In this document: positions 1 to 8,288 of the stretch, piece after piece
Position numbering within the stretch: the stretch's first letter is position 1
Layout of the letters: each line of letters starts with the position of its first letter
DNA from: Candidatus Pelagibacterales bacterium
GTDB lineage: Bacteria; Pseudomonadota; Alphaproteobacteria; TMED109
Direction of reading: 5' to 3'
Length of the DNA stretch: 12,171 nt
NCBI GenBank assembly: GCA_002732015.1
Contig: PCCU01000048.1
Coordinates: forward strand, 1-12,171
The notes under the pieces: generated by a model
What the model saw: only the letters and a program-made list of their open reading frames with translations
Told to the model about the DNA's origin: nothing
Databases searched by the model: none
Translations under genes and position numbers: made by a program

Positions 1-1542
1 GTTAATATAAAAAATAAAAAACCTATTCTTTTAGATGGTGTTACTGGTTCAGGAAAAACTGAAATTTACTTTAAAGTTATTAAGGACATTTTAAATCTTA
101 AAAAACAAATTTTAGTTATGTTGCCAGAAATAGCCTTAAGTCAACAATGGTTGGAAAGGTTCAAAGAAAGCTTTGGTTTTTATCCACTAGTTTGGAATTC
201 AAAAGTAAAACTATCTGAAAAAAGAAAAATTTGGAATAAAGCTTTAACGCAAAAATCATTTGTTTTAGTTGGAGCAAGATCTTCATTATTTTTACCCTAC
301 AGTAATTTAGGACTAATAGTTATAGATGAAGAAAATGACCAATCTTTTAAGCAAGAAGAAGGTGTAATTTATAATGCAAGAGATATGGCTGTAGTGAAGG
401 CAAAAATAGAAAAAATTAGCATTATTTTAGTTTCTGCTACACCGTCTCTGGAAACATATAAAAATTGTAAAGATCAAAAATATTTTTTGGTAAAAATAAA
501 AAAAAGATTTAAGGGAAGCGATCATCCCATAATAAAAGTAATTGACATGAGGAAATCTAATTCCAACTTAATATCAGAAACATTAGAATTAGAACTAAAT
601 AAAAATATTAGAAAAAAGAAGCAATCTCTGATCTTAATTAATAGAAGAGGATATGCCCCTGTTTCGTTATGTGTAAGTTGTGGAGCAAAAAGGAAATGTA
701 AGTATTGTGATGCGAGCTTAGTATATCATAAAGAAAGCAATTTTTTAATATGTCATCAGTGTGGTAGAAAAGAATTACTGGATGAAGAATGTACAAAATG
801 TGGATCTAATAAATTTATTTTAGTAGGCGTGGGTATAGAAAAAGTATATGAAGAAGTTAGTAAAGTTTTTAAATCTGCAAAAATAATTAAACTTTCTTCA
901 GATAGTATGGATAGAGAAAACTTTGCTAAGACTTTAGAGCAGATAGAGCAAAGCAAAGTAGATATTATAATAGGAACTCAGATAATTTCTAAAGGGTTTG
1001 ACTTTGAAAACCTAAAGAGTGTATTTATACTTGATTTTGATATGTGGTTTAATAATGCAGATATAAGAACAAATGAGAAAATTTTCCAGTTAACACAACA
1101 AGTAGCAGGACGGGCAGGAAGAAGGGTAGAAAGAGGAGAAGTATTTATACAGACCTATGAACCTAAGCATCATTTACTTAATGATATTATTAAAAATAAT
1201 AGAGATTTATTTTATGAAAAAGAATTAAAAATAAGAAAAAAAAGTATACTTCCACCTTTTTCAAAATTATTACTGATTACTATAACCTCTCAAAACATAA
1301 AATTAGCAGAGGAAAAAGCAAAAAATATTCAACGTTTATTTGATAGTATTTTAAATTTAAAAGTATTAGGCCCTATTCCTGCACAAATTTTTTATGTAAA
1401 TAAAAAATATAGGTTTAGGTTGTTAATTAAATCAACAAATCCTTTAATCATACAAAATTACTTAAATAGTAAGAAGTTTTCTTTTAATGTAAGTTCAAAA
1501 GTTAAGATAAAGCTAGATTTCGACCCTTATAATTTATATTAA
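1..1542 (+). CDS. priA: Primosomal protein N' (PriA), replication restart helicase, 5' end outside the window
   Basis: Superfamily 2 3'-5' DNA helicase that reloads the replisome at stalled forks. The reading frame is open from base 1, so the gene enters from the left; 513 residues are present, and the N-terminal DNA-binding region (about a quarter to a third of the usual 650-730 residues) is missing. Numbering from the window edge: Walker A GVTGSGKT at 13-20, motif II DEEN at 109-112, motif III SATPS at 145-149, and eight cysteines in four CxxC pairs at 224/227, 233/236, 251/254 and 264/267, the two-zinc PriA module. GTQIISKG at 325-332 and QVAGRAGR at 367-374 are helicase motifs V and VI. 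The C-terminus ends in the family-like DxDP. Motif II is usually DEEH; the Asn is unusual. The frame is otherwise intact. The identification is firm; only the left end is unknown. Confidence 0.97.
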   Translation, partial: VNIKNKKPILLDGVTGSGKTEIYFKVIKDILNLKKQILVMLPEIALSQQWLERFKESFGFYPLVWNSKVKLSEKRKIWNKALTQKSFVLVGARSSLFLPYSNLGLIVIDEENDQSFKQEEGVIYNARDMAVVKAKIEKISIILVSATPSLETYKNCKDQKYFLVKIKKRFKGSDHPIIKVIDMRKSNSNLISETLELELNKNIRKKKQSLILINRRGYAPVSLCVSCGAKRKCKYCDASLVYHKESNFLICHQCGRKELLDEECTKCGSNKFILVGVGIEKVYEEVSKVFKSAKIIKLSSDSMDRENFAKTLEQIEQSKVDIIIGTQIISKGFDFENLKSVFILDFDMWFNNADIRTNEKIFQLTQQVAGRAGRRVERGEVFIQTYEPKHHLLNDIIKNNRDLFYEKELKIRKKSILPPFSKLLLITITSQNIKLAEEKAKNIQRLFDSILNLKVLGPIPAQIFYVNKKYRFRLLIKSTNPLIIQNYLNSKKFSFNVSSKVKIKLDFDPYNLY

Positions 1543-1601
1543 ATTGTTATTCTATGTTGCAAGTATTTTAGTGTTATGTTAGTAACTAATTGAGTAATTA
1601 A
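1528..1601 (+). promoter_or_regulatory. Possible atp operon promoter and leader (weak)
   Basis: This is the only spacer longer than 20 bases in the window, so it is the natural place for an atpHAGDC promoter. A perfect -10 hexamer TATAAT lies at 1528-1533, inside the last codons of priA, but no convincing -35 element sits 16-18 bases upstream. In DNA this AT-rich the hexamer is expected by chance. A short inverted repeat, TTAGT-A-ACTAA, lies at 1579-1589, 12 bases before the atpH ATG. No clear Shine-Dalgarno precedes atpH and no terminator-like hairpin follows priA, so read-through from priA is equally possible. Confidence 0.2.
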
Positions 1602-2177
1602 ATGGTTCAAAATTCACAACTAATTAATAGATCAGTGGTAAGATATTCTAACGCGCTTTATAGTTTATCTGTTGATAAAAAGATTCAGAATAAAATGTAT
1701 GAAGAATGTAAGTCTTTATTGAGGACTTTCTCTGAAAATCCTAACTTTAGTACTATATTTAAGAGTCAATTATTAAATAAAAAAAAACAAATTTCAGTAG
1801 TTTCAAAAATCTTTTCAGAGAAAAAAGAGAAAAAACTACTTATTAGTAAAGACTTATTAGGATTAATTATTCTTTTAGCAAAAAATGCTAGGCTTAATAT
1901 TCTTGAAGAAGTTTTAAAGAGTTATATTGAATTGCATACAGCTGACAATAAAGAAATTAAAGTAAATGTTACTAGTGTTATTAAAATAAATGATAGCCTA
2001 GAGAATAAATTAAAAAAAATTCTGTCTAAAAATGGAAAACTAAAAGTTAAGATTATTAATCTTATTGACAAAGACTTATTAGGGGGGTTAATTATTCAAA
2101 TTGGTTCTAATTTAATAGATACGTCAATAAAGACTAAACTAAATAAAGTTAAAAATGCTATGAAGGGAGCGAATTAA
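1602..2177 (+). CDS. atpH: F1 ATP synthase delta subunit (OSCP homologue)
   Basis: Soluble subunit on top of the F1 head that ties the alpha3beta3 crown to the peripheral stalk of F0. The 191 residues slightly exceed the usual 175-187. The N-terminal helical domain has the family's RYxxALY pattern near residue 15. The C-terminal part has the conserved DLLGGLIIQIGSNLID stretch (about 157-172), followed by the terminal helix that contacts the b subunit. The ATG at 1602 is the first good start after priA and gives a normal N-terminus, although no Shine-Dalgarno is obvious. It is the first gene of the F1 cluster, and its TAA directly abuts the atpA ATG with no spacer, so the two are probably translationally coupled. 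Identification rests on the C-terminal motif and on position before atpA. Confidence 0.95.
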   Translation: MVQNSQLINRSVVRYSNALYSLSVDKKIQNKMYEECKSLLRTFSENPNFSTIFKSQLLNKKKQISVVSKIFSEKKEKKLLISKDLLGLIILLAKNARLNILEEVLKSYIELHTADNKEIKVNVTSVIKINDSLENKLKKILSKNGKLKVKIINLIDKDLLGGLIIQIGSNLIDTSIKTKLNKVKNAMKGAN

Positions 2178-3716
2178 ATGAGTCTTAGTGCATCTGAAAT
2201 ATCATCAATTCTAAAGGAGCAAATTCAAAAATATAGTCTTGATGCTAAAGTTGAGGAAACAGGAAAAGTATTATCAGTAGGTGATGGAATAGCAAGAGTA
2301 TATGGTCTTGAAGAAGTAAGTGCTGGAGAAATGGTAGAGTTTGACGATAAGACTTTAGGAATGGCACTTAACCTAGAGGAGGATAATGTAGGAGTAGTTA
2401 TCTTTGGTGACGATAGAAATATAAAAGAAGGAGATACTGTAAAAAGAACAGGAAGAATTGTAGATACTGCGGTTGGTAGCGAGTTACTGGGAAGAGTTTT
2501 AGATGGACTAGGAAATGATATCGACGGAAAAGGAAGTATAAAATCTAAAGAGAGAAGTATGGTTGATGTTAGAGCCCCTGGTATTATTCCTAGAGAGTCA
2601 GTATCAGAACCTATGCAAACAGGTTTAAAAGCTATAGACGCTCTAGTTCCAATTGGAAGAGGACAAAGAGAGTTGATTATAGGAGATAGACAAACAGGAA
2701 AGACAGCAGTAGCAATAGACACTATAATAAATCAAAAAACACTGAATATAGATAAAAAAGATGGAGAAAAGTTATTTTGTGTTTATGTTTCTATTGGTCA
2801 AAAACGTTCAACAGTTGCACAAATAGTTAAAACATTAGAGGAGCAAGATGCATTAAGCTATACAGTTGTTGTTGCTGCAACTGCATCTGATCCAGCTCCA
2901 TTGCAATACCTAGCTCCTTATACGGGATGTGCCATTGGAGAATGGTTTAGAGACAACGGTATGCATGCTTTAATAATTTATGATGATTTATCTAAGCAGG
3001 CAGTAGCTTACAGACAAATGTCTCTTTTATTAAGAAGACCTCCTGGTAGAGAAGCTTATCCAGGGGATGTATTTTATTTGCATTCTAGATTGCTAGAAAG
3101 AGCAGCAAAATTAAATAAAGATAAAGGAGGTGGCTCTCTAACTGCTCTACCTATCATAGAAACACAGGCAGGAGATGTATCAGCATATATTCCTACAAAT
3201 GTAATTTCTATAACTGATGGGCAAATTTTTTTAGAAACTGATTTATTTTATCAAGGAATTCGTCCAGCTATTAATGTAGGGCTTTCTGTAAGTAGAGTTG
3301 GGTCAGCTGCGCAAATAAAAGCAATGAAACAAGTTGCAGGCTCCATAAAATTAGAGCTTGCTCAATATAGAGAAATGGCGGCGTTTGCTCAATTTGGGGC
3401 AGCTTTAGACGCATCTACGCAAAAATTATTAAATAGAGGAGCTAGATTAACAGAGTTACTAAAGCAAGGTCAATACCAACCTATGCCAGTAGAGGAGCAA
3501 GTTCTAATTATTTTTGCCGGCGTTAATGGATACTTAGATGATTTAGAAAAAGAAAAAGTTGGAGGTTTCGAAAGTTTTTTAATAGAAAACTTCAAAAAAA
3601 ATCATAAGAAGATAATCCAATCTATTAAAACAAAAAAATCATTAGATAACCAATTAATTAAAGAGATAAAGACAGCTTTAGATAGTATTAAAAAAGAATT
3701 TATGAAGGAAGCGTAA
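2178..3716 (+). CDS. atpA: F1 ATP synthase alpha subunit
   Basis: Non-catalytic nucleotide-binding subunit of the alpha3beta3 hexamer. The length, 512 residues, is normal. An N-terminal beta-barrel domain covers about residues 25-95. The P-loop GDRQTGKT is at 169-176, and the alpha-specific block YDDLSKQAVAYRQ followed by LLLRRPPGREAYPGD spans about 268-297. The arginine finger reaching into the beta active site is R373 in VSRVG. The C-terminal helical domain follows. The start directly abuts the atpH stop, with an AAGGGAG Shine-Dalgarno at 2163-2169 inside the end of atpH. No key residue is missing. The alternative reading as beta is excluded by the alpha-type P-loop and by the presence of atpD downstream. 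Confidence 0.99.
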   Translation: MSLSASEISSILKEQIQKYSLDAKVEETGKVLSVGDGIARVYGLEEVSAGEMVEFDDKTLGMALNLEEDNVGVVIFGDDRNIKEGDTVKRTGRIVDTAVGSELLGRVLDGLGNDIDGKGSIKSKERSMVDVRAPGIIPRESVSEPMQTGLKAIDALVPIGRGQRELIIGDRQTGKTAVAIDTIINQKTLNIDKKDGEKLFCVYVSIGQKRSTVAQIVKTLEEQDALSYTVVVAATASDPAPLQYLAPYTGCAIGEWFRDNGMHALIIYDDLSKQAVAYRQMSLLLRRPPGREAYPGDVFYLHSRLLERAAKLNKDKGGGSLTALPIIETQAGDVSAYIPTNVISITDGQIFLETDLFYQGIRPAINVGLSVSRVGSAAQIKAMKQVAGSIKLELAQYREMAAFAQFGAALDASTQKLLNRGARLTELLKQGQYQPMPVEEQVLIIFAGVNGYLDDLEKEKVGGFESFLIENFKKNHKKIIQSIKTKKSLDNQLIKEIKTALDSIKKEFMKEA

Positions 3717-3722
3717 TCTAAA

Positions 3723-4607
3723 ATGCCTTCACTAAAAGATTTAAGAAATAGAATAGATAGTGTAAAATCAACAAAAAAGATTACACAGGCAATGAAAATG
3801 GTTGCAGCTTCTAAGTTAAAAAAAGCCCAAAGTCTAGCTGAAAAAAGTAGAAGTTATAGTACTGGTATAAAAGATATTGTAAAAAAACTAGTACATTCAG
3901 AAGATCAATTAGAACATCCATTAATAGCGAAAGATAAAAAAGATATTAAAAACAGTCTAGTTTTAGTTGTATCTTCTGATAGAGGTTTGTGTGGTGGTTT
4001 AAATACTAATATTATTAAAAAAACTAGAGGTTTAGTTGCCAAGCTTGAAAGTGAGAACAAAAAAGTTTCAATAATATGTTTAGGAAAAAAAGGATATGAC
4101 TCTTTGTCAGTATTCAATAACGAAAATCTTGATCAAGATACTAAATTTATCAATGTATCTGACATTGATTACAATTCCTTACAAAAAATTGGAAGTAATA
4201 TTATAGAAAACTTCTACCAGGAAAGATTTAGTGAGTGTTATATTCTTTATAATTATTTTAAAAGTGTAATTTCTCAAGAGGTTAAAATAGATAGACTTTT
4301 ACCATATGAAAAACTTAGCTTTCAAATCAGTCAAGAAGAAGAAGAAGAAGACATTTTCTATGATTTTGAACCAGAGGTAGAGGAGGTTATTGCTAAAATA
4401 CTTCCGAAAAATTTTATAGTACAAATTTATAAATCTGTATTAGAGTCAAGAGCTAGCGAACAAGGGGCTAGAATGACTGCAATGGATAATGCTACAAGAA
4501 ATGCAGGGGAAATGATTGATAGTCTATCACTTAAATATAATAGACAAAGACAGGCTATGATAACAAAAGAGTTAATTGAGATTATATCAGGAGCGGAAGC
4601 TTTATAA
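3723..4607 (+). CDS. atpG: F1 ATP synthase gamma subunit (rotor shaft)
   Basis: Central rotating stalk that couples F0 ring rotation to the catalytic sites. It has 294 residues, the normal length. The N-terminal helix starts with the family signature (LKDLRNRI, then KKITQAMKMVAASK to residue 32). The central Rossmann-like part contains SSDRGLCGGLN at 84-94. The C-terminal helix has SRASEQGARMTAMDNATRNA at 242-261 and ends in a typical EIISGAEAL. An acidic stretch EEEEED at 205-210 comes from a (GAA)5 codon run in the central domain, a region where gamma subunits vary. The gene sits 6 bases after atpA, with AAGGAA at 3705-3710 as a rather distant Shine-Dalgarno (12 bases from the ATG). Confidence 0.98.
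   Translation: MPSLKDLRNRIDSVKSTKKITQAMKMVAASKLKKAQSLAEKSRSYSTGIKDIVKKLVHSEDQLEHPLIAKDKKDIKNSLVLVVSSDRGLCGGLNTNIIKKTRGLVAKLESENKKVSIICLGKKGYDSLSVFNNENLDQDTKFINVSDIDYNSLQKIGSNIIENFYQERFSECYILYNYFKSVISQEVKIDRLLPYEKLSFQISQEEEEEDIFYDFEPEVEEVIAKILPKNFIVQIYKSVLESRASEQGARMTAMDNATRNAGEMIDSLSLKYNRQRQAMITKELIEIISGAEAL
4335..4351 (+). repeat. (GAA)5 triplet run inside atpG
   Basis: Five consecutive GAA codons followed by GAC encode Glu205-Glu209 and Asp210 of the gamma subunit. The run is short, pure and in frame, so gain or loss of a unit would only change the length of an acidic surface loop. It is probably a composition effect in a purine-rich coding strand. Confidence 0.6.
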
Positions 4608-4621
4608 AATTGGAGTAAATT

Positions 4622-6043
4622 ATGAGTAAAAATTTAGGAAAAATTAAACAGGTTATAGGTCCTGTGGTAGATGTAGAATTTGAAGGAAGTCTGCCTCCCA
4701 TATTAAATGCCCTACATATAAAAGAAAAAAACTTAAAAATAGTTCTAGAGGTAGCGCAACATTTAGGAGAAAATACTGTAAGGTCAGTAGCAATGTCAGC
4801 TACAGATGGGCTTAAAAGAGGCACACAGGTGGAGGACACAGGTGCCCCAATACAAGTTCCTGTGGGCCCTGAAACTCTAGGTAGAATTACTAATGTTGTC
4901 GGAGAGCCCATAGATGAAATAGGTCCAATTAAAACAAAAAAAACCTATCCTATTCATAGACCAGCTCCAAAGTATATAGAGCAGTCAACAAATACTGAAA
5001 TGTTAGTTACTGGCATAAAGGTCGTAGACTTATTGGCACCATACGCAAAAGGAGGAAAAATTGGTCTTTTTGGAGGAGCTGGAGTTGGAAAAACCGTTTT
5101 AATTATGGAATTAATAAATAACGTTGCAAAAGGACATGGAGGATATTCAGTATTTGCTGGTGTTGGAGAAAGAACTAGAGAAGGAAATGATTTATATCAT
5201 GAGATGATAGAATCTGGAGTTATCAAGCCGGGTAGCAGTGACTCAAAAGCTGCATTAGTATATGGACAAATGAATGAACCTCCAGGAGCTAGAGCAAGGG
5301 TTGGGTTGTCAGGTTTGACTATGGCTGAATATTTCAGAGATGAAGAAGGGCAAGATGTACTATTTTTTGTTGATAATATATTTAGGTTTACCCAGGCGGG
5401 CTCTGAAGTTTCTGCTTTATTAGGAAGAATCCCATCAGCAGTAGGATATCAACCTACTCTAGCCACGGATATGGGAGCTTTACAAGAAAGGATTACTTCA
5501 ACTAACAAAGGTTCTATTACTTCAGTACAGGCAATATATGTTCCAGCTGATGACCTTACTGATCCTGCTCCAGCCACTTCATTTAGTCATCTTGATGCTA
5601 CAACAGTTTTATCAAGACAAATAGCTGAATTAGGTATATATCCTGCTGTAGATCCGCTTGATTCCACTTCAAGAATATTAGATCCTAGAATATTGGGTAA
5701 AGAGCATTATGAAGTTGCAAGAGAAGTACAAAGAATCTTGCAAACCTATAAATCGCTACAAGATATAATTGCAATTTTGGGCATGGATGAACTTTCAGAA
5801 GAGGATAAATTGGTAGTTGCAAGAGCAAGAAAAATTCAAAGATTTTTATCACAACCCTTCCATGTAGCTGAAGTTTTTACAGGTTTTCCAGGTAAGTTTG
5901 TAGAAATAAAAGATACAATTAAGGGCTTTAAGGAATTATGTGATGGCACATATGATGAAATTCCTGAAGCAGCATTCTATATGGTGGGTACTATAGAAGA
6001 AGCTCTGGAAAAAGCAAAAAAAATAGCTGCAGAGGTTGCTTAA
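4622..6043 (+). CDS. atpD: F1 ATP synthase beta subunit (catalytic)
   Basis: Catalytic subunit that makes ATP from ADP and phosphate at the alpha/beta interfaces. Its 473 residues are the normal length. The P-loop GGAGVGKT is at 151-158. GERTREGND at 182-190 holds the general-base glutamate E183 and the neighbouring arginine R184. RIPSAVGYQPTLATDMG is at 269-285, and DELSEED, the lever that pushes the gamma subunit, is at 389-395. The protein ends with a typical EKAKKIAAEVA tail. The ATG at 4622 lies six bases after a GGAG Shine-Dalgarno (4612-4615), in a 14-base gap after atpG. All catalytic residues are present. This is the most conserved gene in the window and the best one for phylogenetic placement. 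Confidence 0.99.
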   Translation: MSKNLGKIKQVIGPVVDVEFEGSLPPILNALHIKEKNLKIVLEVAQHLGENTVRSVAMSATDGLKRGTQVEDTGAPIQVPVGPETLGRITNVVGEPIDEIGPIKTKKTYPIHRPAPKYIEQSTNTEMLVTGIKVVDLLAPYAKGGKIGLFGGAGVGKTVLIMELINNVAKGHGGYSVFAGVGERTREGNDLYHEMIESGVIKPGSSDSKAALVYGQMNEPPGARARVGLSGLTMAEYFRDEEGQDVLFFVDNIFRFTQAGSEVSALLGRIPSAVGYQPTLATDMGALQERITSTNKGSITSVQAIYVPADDLTDPAPATSFSHLDATTVLSRQIAELGIYPAVDPLDSTSRILDPRILGKEHYEVAREVQRILQTYKSLQDIIAILGMDELSEEDKLVVARARKIQRFLSQPFHVAEVFTGFPGKFVEIKDTIKGFKELCDGTYDEIPEAAFYMVGTIEEALEKAKKIAAEVA

Positions 6044-6047
6044 GGAA

Positions 6048-6461
6048 ATGAGTGATCATCATCTATCTCTTCAGCTAGTATCACCTAACCAAGATTTTTT
6101 TGAAGGAATTATTGATATGGTAGTTCTTCCTGGAGAAGATGGAGACTTTTCAGTTCTTCCCGAGCATGCTCCAATTATTACTTACCTTAGACCTGGAAAG
6201 ATAACTATTATAGAAGAAAAAAATAAGGAACATATCTATTTTGTAGGAAGTGGCTTTGTAAAAGTAGAGAAAAACAACTGTCAAGTTTTAGTTGACTATA
6301 TAAAAAAAAGTTCAGATTTTAATATTGAAATCTCAAGGCAAGAACTTTCTAAATTATTAACTGAAATAGAAAAAGAAAGTGATCAAACGCAATTAAAAAG
6401 TTTATTAGAGAAGAAAGAAATTTTAGAAGAAGAAGTAAGTTTCCTAGAGAGCATGAAATAA
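6048..6461 (+). CDS. atpC: F1 ATP synthase epsilon subunit
   Basis: Rotor subunit at the foot of gamma that also controls ATP hydrolysis through its C-terminal helices. With the ATG at 6048 it has 137 residues, normal for the family. The N-terminal beta-sandwich shows the signature GEDGDFSVLPEHAPIITYLR (about 30-49) and a YFVGSGF strand. The last 45 residues form a charged helical hairpin. An in-frame TTG at 6036 would add four residues overlapping atpD, but the family N-terminus and the better start codon favour 6048. Ribosome binding is odd: AAGGA at 6042-6046 is only one base from the ATG, while AGAGG at 6031-6035 is 12 bases away, so re-initiation after atpD (stop at 6043) is likely. This is the last gene of the plus-strand unit. 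Confidence 0.95.
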   Translation: MSDHHLSLQLVSPNQDFFEGIIDMVVLPGEDGDFSVLPEHAPIITYLRPGKITIIEEKNKEHIYFVGSGFVKVEKNNCQVLVDYIKKSSDFNIEISRQELSKLLTEIEKESDQTQLKSLLEKKEILEEEVSFLESMK

Positions 6462-6475
6462 ATTAAAAAGTGGAA

Positions 6476-6967
6476 TCAAGAATAAACTTTACTAAACTCT
6501 TTAAGAACCTTCATATAGGTATCTCTTTTAAAATTAATTATTAGTTCGCATACATTATTAGGAGCTACCCATTTCCAATTACAAAATTCTTGCTTAATAT
6601 TTTCAGGTTTAATATTAATTTCATCATCTTCACCTAAGAATTCAAAAGCAAACCATTTTTGTTTTTGTCCTATAAACTTTCCTTTCCAAAGTTTTTTGCT
6701 TAGAAACTTCGGCAAATAATAGTAATGCCATTTTTTGCTTTTGCAAATAAAACTAATATTTGTAATTCCAGTTTCTTCAAAAAGTTCTCTTTTCGCAGCA
6801 CTCAACAAACATTCATTTTTATTAAGTTTGACACCACCTTGGGGCATTTGCCAGGCACCTCTATTATCTAATCTCTCTCCCATAAAAATATCTTTATTAG
6901 AATTAAATAAAACTATTCCTACACTCAACCGCCATCCTTTTTCATAAAAATCCTGAGTATTCTCCAT
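6476..6967 (-). CDS. rppH: RNA pyrophosphohydrolase, Nudix family
   Basis: Cytoplasmic Nudix hydrolase expected to remove pyrophosphate from the 5' end of mRNA, opening it to RNase E-type decay; some relatives act on dinucleoside polyphosphates. Its 163 residues fit the alphaproteobacterial RppH/IalA type. The N-terminal VGIVLFN strand and GAWQMPQGG (37-45) lead into the Nudix box, with E52, R60, E61, E64, E65 and G67 in place (REL-x-EE-x-G). The later EFCNWKWV and INFKRDTYMKVLKEF segments are RppH-specific. The box spacing is G-x7-E instead of G-x5-E. The start overlaps the ctp stop by one base (TAATG), with AAAAGG at 6980-6975 seven bases upstream. It is the last gene of the minus-strand operon. 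Confidence 0.93.
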   Translation of the reverse strand: MENTQDFYEKGWRLSVGIVLFNSNKDIFMGERLDNRGAWQMPQGGVKLNKNECLLSAAKRELFEETGITNISFICKSKKWHYYYLPKFLSKKLWKGKFIGQKQKWFAFEFLGEDDEINIKPENIKQEFCNWKWVAPNNVCELIINFKRDTYMKVLKEFSKVYS

Positions 6968-8268
6968 TAAGAGGCCTTTTTAAGGCTATCATAAACGCTA
7001 ATAGATTTTAACAAGTCTATAGCTCTGTTTAGTTGATAATCATTTTTTGATGTAGGATCTGCTTCTTGGGTTTCATTTTTCTCACCATTGACTTCATTGG
7101 TATCAGCAGATTCCTTTTTTTCGTCTAAGTGACCCCTTAGATTTGCTTCTTTTCTGGAGTTATTATTCTCTATTACTTCTAATTTAGATTGAGGAACGAA
7201 AATATCTGGATCGATGCCTTTTGCCTGAATAGATTTTCCAGAAGGAGTGAAGTAGCGTGCTGTAGTTAATCTAATAGCCCCTCTGCTGCTTACTGGGATA
7301 ATAGTTTGCACAGAACCTTTTCCAAAAGTTGATGTTCCCATAAGTATGCCTCTTTTATGATCTTGTAATGCGCCGGCAACAATTTCTGAAGCAGAGGCGG
7401 AACCACTATTAATAAGTATAACTATTGGAATTCCTTTAGTTATATCTCCTTTTGAAGCATTGAATCTCTGTTCAGCATTTGTTTCCCTTCCTCTGGTAGA
7501 AACAATTTCTCCTCTGTTTAAAAAAGCATCAGAAACTGAAATAGCTTGGTCTAATAAACCGCCTGGATTATTTCTAAGGTCTAAAACTAAGCCTTTCATG
7601 TTGCCAGACATCTCTTTCTCTAGCATAGAGAATTCTTTTAATAAATTTTTATATGTTTTTTGAGTAAACGAGGTTATTCTTAAATAACCAATATCATCGT
7701 AAGATTTTGTTTTTACTGAAGTTATCTTTATAATATCTCGTATTATTTTTACGTCAAAGGGTTCTTTTCCTTCTCTTATAACAGTTATAATAATAGGAGT
7801 GTTTACGGCTCCTCTCATTTTGTCCACTGCTTCAGATAAAGATAATCCCATAACTGCTTCTTCATTTATATGAGAAATGAAATCACCAGACAATATTCCT
7901 GCTTTAGCAGCAGGAGTTTCATCTATAGGAGAAACAACTTTAACTAATCCATTCTCCATAGTAACTTCAATTCCTAAACCACCAAATTCTCCTTTTGTTT
8001 GTACTTTCATTTCTTCAAAACTTTCTGCGTTTAGATAACTAGAATGAGGGTCAAGAGATTGGAGCATCCCATTAATAGCAGCTTCAATAAGGTCTTTGTC
8101 TTTAATTTGCTCAACGTATTCTGATCTTACCCTTTCATAAACTTCACCAAATAGATTTAATTGTTTATACACATCTTGTTGATTTGCAAACACCTGATTT
8201 CCTAAACTGATTAAATTGAATTTTAAAACTAATAAAATTTTTATAAATATTTTTGTATTTTTAAACAT
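6967..8268 (-). CDS. Periplasmic C-terminal processing protease, S41 family, with PDZ domain
   Basis: Serine protease of the Ctp/Prc family that trims or degrades envelope proteins from the C-terminus. It has 433 residues. A hydrophobic signal sequence covers about 7-28, with likely cleavage after VFA (A28). A helical segment follows, then a PDZ domain (about 95-175, starting GLGIEV), then the S41 catalytic core. The Ser-Lys pair is S292 in the SASASEI motif and K317 in TFGKGSVQ, 25 residues apart as in the family, with Q321 as likely third residue. Residues 361-410 are a charged low-complexity linker before a short final helix. AGAGGA around 8278-8273 is a good Shine-Dalgarno. Twenty bases separate it from the EnvC-like gene, whose product is probably another periplasmic cell-wall factor. 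Substrate unknown. The ctpA name would be reasonable but is used for several paralogues. Confidence 0.95.
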   Translation of the reverse strand: MFKNTKIFIKILLVLKFNLISLGNQVFANQQDVYKQLNLFGEVYERVRSEYVEQIKDKDLIEAAINGMLQSLDPHSSYLNAESFEEMKVQTKGEFGGLGIEVTMENGLVKVVSPIDETPAAKAGILSGDFISHINEEAVMGLSLSEAVDKMRGAVNTPIIITVIREGKEPFDVKIIRDIIKITSVKTKSYDDIGYLRITSFTQKTYKNLLKEFSMLEKEMSGNMKGLVLDLRNNPGGLLDQAISVSDAFLNRGEIVSTRGRETNAEQRFNASKGDITKGIPIVILINSGSASASEIVAGALQDHKRGILMGTSTFGKGSVQTIIPVSSRGAIRLTTARYFTPSGKSIQAKGIDPDIFVPQSKLEVIENNNSRKEANLRGHLDEKKESADTNEVNGEKNETQEADPTSKNDYQLNRAIDLLKSISVYDSLKKAS

Positions 8269-8288
8269 AATGTCCTCTCAATTTAAGT

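Noticed and set aside
1781..1789. Poly-A run in atpH as a programmed frameshift site
   Set aside because: No overlapping conserved frame or downstream structure; such runs are everywhere in this AT-rich sequence and the gene is full length in one frame.
2225..2722. Long antisense open frame inside atpA, and similar opposite-strand frames within priA, atpG, atpD, rppH, ctp and proA
   Set aside because: Each lies wholly opposite a conserved gene with intact motifs, has no recognisable domain and no Shine-Dalgarno; they are shadows of codon bias.
6036..6047. TTG start for atpC four codons upstream
   Set aside because: It would overlap atpD and add residues not expected in the epsilon family, and an ATG is available at 6048.
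6467..6490. AAAGT/ACTTT pair as a bidirectional terminator
   Set aside because: A five-pair stem with almost no G-C pairing and a 14-base loop is not a credible intrinsic terminator.
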